A DNA stretch of 45,686 nt. Origin: a virus. This document shows, in pieces, positions 40,250-45,686 of this stretch. Numbering within the stretch: the stretch's first letter is position 1; each line of letters starts with the position of its first letter. A program made the position numbers and the translations under genes. The stretch lies in IMG/VR virus record IMGVR_UViG_3300010885_071107, positions 1-45,686 of that record, one strand, 5' to 3'. Below the pieces are notes generated by a model that saw nothing but the letters and a program-made list of their open reading frames with translations, was not told the origin of the DNA and did not search any database.

Positions 40250-40651
40250 ATGCGTTTTAATCACGTATTTTTTGAAAATGTAGGCAAACACCTTAAAAGA
40301 GTAAGGATTAAGGTAGACCCCCGCCATGCTTCCTTTGAGCAATTCCGATACGTGGATAGCTATGAGGGGTATATTCTAGAAGAAAATAATCAATTTGTAA
40401 AGTTAATGGTTATTAAAACTGGGTCACCTATTGTAGATATACCCTGTGATGCTTTGACCTCACCGTCACCTTTAGATCATTTTAAATATTTTATATTTAA
40501 ACATTTACAAATATTAGATTCTGAATCTTATTTTACTAATATTAAAAATGCTGCCCGCTATGAAGATGTAGAGGCATTATTAAAACAACGGGGTAGCTCG
40601 GATGCTGAAATCATAAATTTATATAGAGAATTTGTAAAATCCCATGAATAA
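40250..40651 (+). CDS. Small unknown late protein
   Basis: This 133-residue protein is placed at ATG 40250 because the late box lies 11 nt upstream. A GTG at 40211 would give 13 more residues ([13 protein letters not shown]) but would overlap both promoters. The sequence has a small beta domain (YEGYILEENNQFVKLMVIKT) and a helical C-terminus. It overlaps the next gene by 8 bases. No family is recognised. Confidence 0.65.
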   Translation: MRFNHVFFENVGKHLKRVRIKVDPRHASFEQFRYVDSYEGYILEENNQFVKLMVIKTGSPIVDIPCDALTSPSPLDHFKYFIFKHLQILDSESYFTNIKNAARYEDVEALLKQRGSSDAEIINLYREFVKSHE

Positions 40652-41501
40652 AATAGTAAATTTTAAAGATTTGGTAATTGCTGTAGAAGCCACTACTCCA
40701 CCAGCAGCCCCGCTCCCACCACCTGTTAATTCTGTACAACCACCAAAACTAAGCACAGTAAAGGCTGCAGCTAATGTAATTGGAAGAGGTGTTAAAGGTT
40801 TAGGTAAAGAAATTTTACTCAACCCAAAAGGATTAGGTGCTAGGTTAGCTGGTTCTGATGGGTATGATGTGTTAAAGGGAGCTTATGAAGGCGGTAAAGC
40901 CTTTAAAAAGGCTATAAGTGCTGAAAAGGAGGCCCAATTAAAAAAATATTATTTAACATTGAGCATGCCTAATGGATGGCCGCGTAAGGGATCTAATTTT
41001 TCTATTATTACTATGTATAATGGAGAATATAAGGGTGTGGTTGTAAATGTATCTAAATTAGATGAAAAAAATGCAGCATATACTATTATAGCTGAGCCCC
41101 TAGACACGACAAAGCCTCGCCTAGCTTTTGTGGCAACGATTGATGAAGGTTCATTACCATTTTACGCCATTAAACAAATAATGGTAAGTAATATTACACC
41201 CGAAGGCAAATATATTAAGAATGAAAAAGAATCTGGACATCAGCCCAAATTAGAATTTGATGCTGAGAGTAGTCAATATATTTTAGATTACAAAAATCGA
41301 CCTGCAAAGGAATATATTGAAATTGATCCATCTATACCAGAGGTTCACTGGTATAAGCGTGGTGAAATTATTACAGGGAGAGGTATTATTTCTGATGAAA
41401 TAGTTTCTGGTTCTGTTATAAACTATATCAAAAAAGGTTCTAAGGCATTTAATAAAGTAGCTGCAATAGAATCTGTATACGTAATAAAGGTAAGGCGTTA
41501 A
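40644..41501 (+). CDS. Unknown late protein with leader-like start and Pro-rich linker
   Basis: This 285-residue protein begins MNKIVNFKDLVIAVEATTPP; the V-E before Ala is a weaker match to the prohead-protease rule (A-V-E, not L/I-x-E). A Pro/Ala linker follows (about 17-35), then a basic Gly/Ala region (45-95) and a beta-rich domain (about 100-285). The repeated VVVNVSKLDEKNAAYTIIAE style suggests an OB- or SH3-like fold. Its ATG overlaps the preceding stop region by 8 bases. Function is unknown. Confidence 0.7.
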   Translation: MNKIVNFKDLVIAVEATTPPAAPLPPPVNSVQPPKLSTVKAAANVIGRGVKGLGKEILLNPKGLGARLAGSDGYDVLKGAYEGGKAFKKAISAEKEAQLKKYYLTLSMPNGWPRKGSNFSIITMYNGEYKGVVVNVSKLDEKNAAYTIIAEPLDTTKPRLAFVATIDEGSLPFYAIKQIMVSNITPEGKYIKNEKESGHQPKLEFDAESSQYILDYKNRPAKEYIEIDPSIPEVHWYKRGEIITGRGIISDEIVSGSVINYIKKGSKAFNKVAAIESVYVIKVRR

Positions 41502-41504
41502 ATA
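41497..41504 (+). promoter_or_regulatory. Late box of the DUF6496-like gene
   Basis: GTTAAATA, 7 nt before ATG 41512, overlapping the stop codon of the previous gene. Confidence 0.5.
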
Positions 41505-41511
41505 TAATCAT

Positions 41512-41745
41512 ATGCCACTTAAATCTGGAAAACAAAATATAGGTACCAATATAGCAGAGCTAATGAAAACCTATAAAAAGAAAGGTAAAATTGGTTCGTC
41601 TAAGCCTCAAAATAAATCCAAAGCCTCAAAACAAGCTATAGCAATTGCTTTAAGCAAAGCTCGCAAAAAGAAGGTTACGGAGAGTTTTGAACAAGCAATT
41701 AATCGCGTTTTAGCAGAGGCTTTTCAATTTAAGCAAGTCAAATAG
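41512..41745 (+). CDS. Small basic protein, DUF6496-like
   Basis: This 77-residue protein has MPLKSGKQNIGTNIAELMKT, a Lys/Ser-rich middle and SKQAIAIALSKARKKK, the pattern of a short family (DUF6496) seen in phages and bacteria without a known role. The C-terminus (RVLAEAFQFKQVK) holds an L-A-E before Ala that would also fit a prohead-protease site, here at the end of the protein rather than the start. A late box is 7 nt upstream. Confidence 0.75.
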   Translation: MPLKSGKQNIGTNIAELMKTYKKKGKIGSSKPQNKSKASKQAIAIALSKARKKKVTESFEQAINRVLAEAFQFKQVK

Positions 41746-41748
41746 CAG

Positions 41749-41776
41749 TTGATTTTGGCTCAATCTTTCATAAAAT
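41749..41776 (+). promoter_or_regulatory. Early promoter of the zinc-ribbon gene
   Basis: TTGATT (41749-41754), 16-bp spacer, TAAAAT (41771-41776), 8 nt to ATG 41785. It shares TTGATTTT and CTTTCATA with the queE promoter. Confidence 0.55.
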
Positions 41777-41784
41777 AATATATT

Positions 41785-42174
41785 ATGAAGATATTAAACA
41801 CTGGTAACAAAAAAGCGGCTCTGTGGTGGGTTGATAAGACTATAGCCTGTAAGGTCTGTGATCGGTCCGTTCAACTTGAGGAATCAGATGCTACCTCAGC
41901 ATCTGTTAGAATACCCAACGTTCATCAATTAGTATATACTTGTGAGACGTGCTCAAATGAAGTCGTTATAGATAATGATGCAACTTTAATTACTGAAGAA
42001 GCACCCACAAGCCCCATAACAACACCATCAGCTTCGACTCACAATCCTCGCGCTGCTCATGTAGGTTCAGTTGCTGATGAATCACCAAAAACAAGTCATG
42101 CTGCATCCGTAGGTAATACGGTTACTGTCAATAGTTGGTCTAATCCATTTAAAGGCACTAGCTGGGGAGTGTAA
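41785..42174 (+). CDS. Small zinc-ribbon protein with disordered tail
   Basis: This 129-residue protein has two Cys pairs, CKVC (about 18-21) and CETC (about 53-56), forming a likely zinc ribbon. The second half (about 70-129) is Ser/Thr/Ala/His-rich and likely disordered. It may bind nucleic acid or RNA polymerase, but nothing specific can be said. It shares its stop/start with the next gene (TAATG) and appears to be early, unlike the late genes just upstream. Confidence 0.7.
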   Translation: MKILNTGNKKAALWWVDKTIACKVCDRSVQLEESDATSASVRIPNVHQLVYTCETCSNEVVIDNDATLITEEAPTSPITTPSASTHNPRAAHVGSVADESPKTSHAASVGNTVTVNSWSNPFKGTSWGV

Positions 42175-42440
42175 TGAATGATATTCAATTATTTGCTTGG
42201 ACCAAGGCACTAGAACTAGAGCAAATAAATAACAGTAAAATAAACGCATCCATAGTTAGGACTAAAGATCCGACTATAGATGCGTTAGAGCAATCGGTTT
42301 TATCTAAATTGGCCCAATTTTCTGTAGAAAATAAACCAACCCCAACATTTAAGAATCATCTACCCAGTAATAATATTACATTATCACCGGAAGAAGCCAT
42401 GAAAGAGTTAGCAGAAATGGAATCTAAGGGATTAATTTGA
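42174..42440 (+). CDS. Small unknown early protein
   Basis: This 88-residue helical protein (QLFAWTKALELEQINNSKIN; LSPEEAMKELAEMESKG) is translationally coupled to the zinc-ribbon gene through a TAATG junction. It is charged, with no membrane segment. No family is recognised. Confidence 0.65.
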   Translation: MNDIQLFAWTKALELEQINNSKINASIVRTKDPTIDALEQSVLSKLAQFSVENKPTPTFKNHLPSNNITLSPEEAMKELAEMESKGLI

Positions 42441-42468
42441 TTGATTTTCAAACTTTCATATCTATAAT
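42441..42468 (+). promoter_or_regulatory. Early promoter of queE
   Basis: TTGATT (42441-42446), 16-bp spacer, TATAAT (42463-42468), 6 nt (ACTTCT) to ATG 42475. Confidence 0.8.
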
Positions 42469-42474
42469 ACTTCT

Positions 42475-43215
42475 ATGAGTGAATTATTTTTATCAGATGA
42501 TTATGTTTTCTATACCATAGAAGGGGAAGGTAGATATGCTGGTGCACCCTCTGTTTTTATGAGGCTTTCCATGTGCAACCTCACCTGTCAAGGATTTAAA
42601 AGTGCAGCATCTCCTTTTGGTTGTGATAGTTTTGTAAGTTGGTCTATTAAAAACAAATTGGAATTTGAAAGAATTTTTCAACTCCTAGAAGAAAAGGGGT
42701 ATATTGATAAGCTGTTTAAAGGAGCTATCTTAAAGATTACAGGAGGAGAACCGCTTATCCAACAAAAGAAGTTGCTGGAATTCATGCAAACCTTTGTAAA
42801 GAAGTATGAATTCAGGCCTATAATTGATTTTGAAACAAACGGTACTCTTATGCCAGACAAAGACTGGTCAGAGCTTTATGGAGCAACATTTACAGTATCT
42901 CCTAAATTATCTAATAATGGAGATCCAGAAGAAAAGAGATATATTCCTGAGGTTTTGCGCCGGCATGTTGAATTGGGTTCTTGTTTTAAATTTGTTGTTA
43001 AGACACCAGAAGATGTAGATGAAATTAATACAAAGTATATTAAAGAACCTAGCATACAAGTACCAAGGATTAATACATGGCTTATGCCATGCTGTGGATC
43101 CCGTCAAGAACAAAATGATGTGGCAGTTGTAGTAGCAGAACTTTGCAAGGAGCATGGGTTTATGTTTAGTGCCCGCCTGCAACTACTTATTTGGGATAAG
43201 GCTCTTCGCGTTTGA
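42475..43215 (+). CDS. queE: 7-carboxy-7-deazaguanine synthase QueE (radical SAM)
   Basis: This 246-residue radical SAM enzyme makes 7-carboxy-7-deazaguanine, the QueC substrate. It has FYTIEGEGRYAGAPSVFMRL typical of QueE, the glycine motif ITGGEPLIQ and a late FVVKTPEDV. The cluster cysteines follow C-x3-C-x11-C (MCNLTCQGF, then FGCDS) in place of the standard C-x3-C-x2-C; phage QueE enzymes often vary here. The promoter matches those of folE, queC and the amidotransferase gene. The P-loop kinase gene follows 29 bases later. Confidence 0.93.
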   Translation: MSELFLSDDYVFYTIEGEGRYAGAPSVFMRLSMCNLTCQGFKSAASPFGCDSFVSWSIKNKLEFERIFQLLEEKGYIDKLFKGAILKITGGEPLIQQKKLLEFMQTFVKKYEFRPIIDFETNGTLMPDKDWSELYGATFTVSPKLSNNGDPEEKRYIPEVLRRHVELGSCFKFVVKTPEDVDEINTKYIKEPSIQVPRINTWLMPCCGSRQEQNDVAVVVAELCKEHGFMFSARLQLLIWDKALRV

Positions 43216-43239
43216 AATTTTAAATATATAACCTAATTA
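43212..43239 (+). promoter_or_regulatory. Weak early-type promoter of the kinase gene
   Basis: TTGAAA (43212-43217, overlapping the queE stop), 16-bp spacer, TAATTA (43234-43239), 5 nt to ATG 43245. The geometry fits but the -10 is poor. Confidence 0.35.
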
Positions 43240-43244
43240 ATACA

Positions 43245-44045
43245 ATGAGAATCGCTGTTATTGGATCTGCCAATCAAGGCAAAAGCACGTTTATAGATGA
43301 TATGATTAAAGAGTGGCCTATGTATAGGCGCTCTAATGAATCTTATCGCAAAGCTATAAAAGAACACAACCTTAGTGTTAATAAAACTAGTAATAAACAC
43401 AGTCAGGGAATTATTTTAGATTGTCTAATAGATGATATTAAACAAACAAACAAAGAAGATCATGTGTTATTTGATCGATGCCCATTAGATAATCTAGTGT
43501 ATTCTTTATGGGCTCATGATAAAAAAAATTCAGATATAGACAAGGATTTTATATTAGAATCTATTGAAAAGGTAAAAGAAAGCTTAAGAGCTTTAGATAT
43601 TATATTCTTTACACCCATTACTCATGTAGCACCAGTACCTTTACAACCACGAGATGCTCGTGATTTAGACCCTGAATTTATTTCTGAGATTGATAATATT
43701 TTTAAAGGTATAACATATCAGCAACAAAAAGGCGCTAGTCCGTTCTTTGTTAAAGATGATGCACCACCCATTATAGAGATATTCGGAAATCGCATAGAAC
43801 GCATACAAATGGCTAAATTATATGTTAATACTAGTGGAGATATTGTAGATACATCAACTAGTGTTTTATCTCCAGAAAATATAGACATGATGGAATCTTT
43901 ACTAAGAGAACAAGGCTTAGCATTGGAAAGTGAAAATAAGCTAAAATCTGATAAAAATAAGATTATTGGTGCTAAGTTGGGTGATAAATTGACACCCAAA
44001 GATCTTTTTAGACCCACAGAGAAGGGGTATAGACAGATTAAATAA
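43245..44045 (+). CDS. P-loop kinase/ATPase, AAA_28/NadR-like
   Basis: This 266-residue protein has Walker A GSANQGKST (7-15), the substrate-side motif VLFDRCPLDNLVYSLW near residue 75, and DIIFFTPITHV. The pattern resembles the NadR kinase/AAA_28 group that phosphorylates nucleosides or nicotinamide riboside. The C-terminal 70 residues are Lys/Glu-rich and helical. It follows queE and might supply or phosphorylate a modified nucleotide, but that link is inferred only from position. Confidence 0.75.
   Translation: MRIAVIGSANQGKSTFIDDMIKEWPMYRRSNESYRKAIKEHNLSVNKTSNKHSQGIILDCLIDDIKQTNKEDHVLFDRCPLDNLVYSLWAHDKKNSDIDKDFILESIEKVKESLRALDIIFFTPITHVAPVPLQPRDARDLDPEFISEIDNIFKGITYQQQKGASPFFVKDDAPPIIEIFGNRIERIQMAKLYVNTSGDIVDTSTSVLSPENIDMMESLLREQGLALESENKLKSDKNKIIGAKLGDKLTPKDLFRPTEKGYRQIK
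44037..44044 (+). promoter_or_regulatory. Late box before a GTG start
   Basis: ATTAAATA, 5 nt before GTG 44050, the same element as at 6496-6503. It overlaps the stop codon of the kinase gene. Confidence 0.55.
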
Positions 44046-44049
44046 TAGT

Positions 44050-44268
44050 GTGAAGTTTGATGATTGTGTAAAATTATTAACAGAAGATGTTAATGGATTC
44101 AAAAGTATAAAATATATTAAGCGTGAATTCTATCCACGCAATTTTGAATTAAGCAAAGACTTTATCAATGCTTTCAAAAAAGAACACGCCCGTTTAATTT
44201 CTAAGGGGTTAGACCCTAAGCCTTCTTTTAAAAAACTTTGTAAAGCTTTATTATTTTATACTGTATAG
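44050..44268 (+). CDS. Small basic protein with head-targeting-like leader
   Basis: This 72-residue protein starts at GTG 44050 (MKFDDCVKLLTEDVNGFKS); L-T-E at residues 10-12 matches the prohead-protease pattern. The remainder is basic (SIKYIKREFYPRNFELSK; KPSFKKLCKALLFYTV). The start is set by the late box and by the stop of the kinase gene 5 nt earlier. It meets the convergent appendage gene two bases later. Packaged internal protein is inferred. Confidence 0.68.
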   Translation: MKFDDCVKLLTEDVNGFKSIKYIKREFYPRNFELSKDFINAFKKEHARLISKGLDPKPSFKKLCKALLFYTV

Positions 44269-44270
44269 TG

Positions 44271-44975
44271 TTAACTTACAGTATAATGTTTGCTTACCTT
44301 TATAGAGAAGTCATTAACCGGTAGATTTGTTGTAGCTATTTGCCCAATATTTAACACAGCACCTAAACCGCCTGTATTATCATAAAAGCCAGTTACAAAT
44401 GGTCTACCAGATAAAGTAACACTGCCAGTGTAGACAGCATTGCAATCTGCTGATACGAAATCACTATAAGCTAATTCTGTAGGTAATGCTGGAAATGTTA
44501 TTCCAACCGTAGAGGTGCCGGCAACTATTGTATTAGCATTAGATGCCACATAATATTCATAAACGGCTTGTGCTAGACCTGCTGAATATGATGTAGCAGC
44601 TGGTATAATATTAGTCAATAAATCCGTATACTCTGGACTGCCAAACACATAATAAGCTGACGTGGCAACACCATTAGTGAACGTAAAGCTATTGGCATAA
44701 GTCTCCGTATAAGTCTGACCCACCAAACCATTAGTGACTATATACTCAGCAGATAGACTATCAGCATGGCAGTTACTTACTTCAATAGCAGCAGCTGATA
44801 ATGTTCCGATTATAGACCCACTACCTGTCGTGTCTAATTTTAGAACATAAACATTGGCCCAATCTATAATTTGGGTGCCTAGATCGTTCTGCACTACAAG
44901 AAAATTGCCATCTACAATATCCTGAGTTTGTGGGAGATTGGTAATATTAATTATGTTTACGTTATTCGTTGCCAT
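44271..44975 (-). CDS. Predicted tail or neck appendage structural protein
   Basis: This 234-residue protein begins with a motif common to T4-like tail/neck appendage proteins (INITNLPQTQDIVDGNFLVV followed by LGTQIIDWANVYV), then becomes Ser/Thr/Ala/Tyr-rich and beta-like (TSYSAGLAQAVYEYYVASNA). The C-terminus is a compact domain (FVTGFYDNTGGLGAVLNIG). A role in a fibre, whisker or baseplate appendage is likely from the N-terminal motif. A late box CGTAAATA lies 6 nt before the ATG. Confidence 0.72.
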   Translation of the reverse strand: MATNNVNIINITNLPQTQDIVDGNFLVVQNDLGTQIIDWANVYVLKLDTTGSGSIIGTLSAAAIEVSNCHADSLSAEYIVTNGLVGQTYTETYANSFTFTNGVATSAYYVFGSPEYTDLLTNIIPAATSYSAGLAQAVYEYYVASNANTIVAGTSTVGITFPALPTELAYSDFVSADCNAVYTGSVTLSGRPFVTGFYDNTGGLGAVLNIGQIATTNLPVNDFSIKVSKHYTVS

Positions 44976-44981
44976 TTCTAT

Positions 44982-44989
44982 TATTTACG
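44982..44989 (-). promoter_or_regulatory. Late box of the appendage gene
   Basis: CGTAAATA on the minus strand, 6 nt before ATG 44975. Confidence 0.55.
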
Positions 44990-45003
44990 TTAATATAATT
45001 GAT

Positions 45004-45686
45004 ATGCCCGCAAAAATTGGCTTAGGTATTATTACTTGTAACCGGTTAGATTTTTTTGAAAAGTGTTTCAAATCTTTACCTCACGGCAAAATTGATAATA
45101 TTGTGGTAATTAACGACGGTGATCCTCTTCCAACTCTAGCAAAATTAGGCATTAAAATGTCTAATGTAACCCTTATAGAACATCCTGCCAATAAAGGAGT
45201 GGGTATTAGTAAGAATGATGCTTTGGAGGCTCTACTAAAATTAGGATGTGAACATATCTTTCTTATGGAAGATGATATGATTATTAAAGATCCTAATGTT
45301 TTTGATATTTATATATCAGCAGCCAAGCAATCCGGTATTCTACATTTTAATTATGGACCAGGTAGTCCATTTAATCGCAAGCAAGACCCCAGTATACGTA
45401 TAGATCTAGATACCCGTCACCTCCTAAAACAAGATACCGCACCAAATCCGCGTTTAATTATAGAATATAAAGAGGGTATACGTGTAGCCCTTTACGAACA
45501 TACGGTAGCTATGTTTACATATTTTCATAGGTCAGTTTTAGAGAATGTAGGCTTACATGATGAACAGTTCTATAATGCTTGGGAGCACGTAGATTTAACA
45601 TATCGCATAGCTAAGGCAGGATATCACCCTCCATTTTGGTGGTTTGCAGACGTAGCTAATAGCCATGATCTATTAACTGAAGCACC
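45004..45686 (+). CDS. Glycosyltransferase family 2-like protein (3' end outside window)
   Basis: This frame is open from ATG 45004 to the end of the window (227 codons seen). It has a GT-A fold pattern: KIGLGIITCNRLDFFEKCFK, VVINDGDPLP, NKGVGISKNDALEALL, the metal site IFLMEDDMIIKDP, and the late acidic AWEHVDLTYRIAKAG. It would transfer a sugar from a nucleotide donor to an unknown acceptor. It is divergent from the appendage gene; a TATAAT four nt before the ATG hints at an early promoter, but no good -35 was found. Confidence 0.85.
   Translation, partial: MPAKIGLGIITCNRLDFFEKCFKSLPHGKIDNIVVINDGDPLPTLAKLGIKMSNVTLIEHPANKGVGISKNDALEALLKLGCEHIFLMEDDMIIKDPNVFDIYISAAKQSGILHFNYGPGSPFNRKQDPSIRIDLDTRHLLKQDTAPNPRLIIEYKEGIRVALYEHTVAMFTYFHRSVLENVGLHDEQFYNAWEHVDLTYRIAKAGYHPPFWWFADVANSHDLLTEA

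Overview
The window is part of the genome of a T4-like contractile-tailed bacteriophage (myovirus) with AT-rich DNA. It carries a tail tube, a tail sheath, a gp17-type terminase and nearly the whole T4 replication/recombination set: family B polymerase, sliding clamp, ssDNA-binding protein, DnaB-type helicase, a gp61-type primase, UvsX, UvsY, UvsW, gp46/gp47, a candidate gp59 helicase loader and the gp55 late sigma factor. No rRNA, tRNA or CRISPR array was seen. The host cannot be read from the sequence. Most genes lack a Shine-Dalgarno sequence.

Layout. 31-5528 (minus): tail tube, sheath, a second tube-like protein, terminase. 5543-7547 (plus): acidic repeat protein and two unknowns. 7541-8949 (minus): small unknown genes including a membrane protein. 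9414-17912 (minus): helicase, DHH phosphoesterase, gp59-like protein, ssDNA-binding protein, clamp, a sugar epimerase and primase. 17945-22632: glycosyltransferase, class II glutamine amidotransferase, QueC and UvsX, interrupted by a plus-strand late gene. 22688-23596 (plus): two late genes with probable head-targeting leaders. 23593-32779 (minus): uvsY-uvsW-55-47-46-glycosyltransferase-polymerase. 32815-45686: mainly plus-strand late accessory genes (nuclease, retropepsin-like protein, HNH endonuclease, DUF6496 protein), with minus-strand islands (Hsp20, FolE, a Cys-rich protein, an appendage protein), then QueE, a P-loop kinase and a glycosyltransferase that runs off the end.

Regulation. 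Two promoter classes can be read directly. The early class is TTGAWT/TTGAAA, 16 bp, TATAAT-like, then 6-8 nt to the start codon; it precedes primase, helicase, uvsY, folE, gat, queC and queE. The late class has a TAAATA core (T4 late box TATAAATA), usually 5-7 nt before the start codon; it precedes the virion genes and many plus-strand genes. gp55, the sigma factor for such boxes, is encoded here. In both classes transcription should begin at or next to the start codon, so many mRNAs should be leaderless.

Most interesting points. (1) Early and late leaderless promoters, including a 14-bp box firing both ways and late boxes overlapping divergent early promoters. (2) A set of late genes whose proteins start with a short leader ending in L/I-x-E, like the T4 capsid-targeting sequence cut by the prohead protease; one of them carries a retropepsin-like domain of the RimB type. 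(3) FolE, QueE, QueC and a free-standing glutamine amidotransferase under the same promoter type, suggesting a split Gat/QueC route to 7-deazaguanine DNA modification. (4) A duplicated folE 3' end beside an HNH endonuclease.
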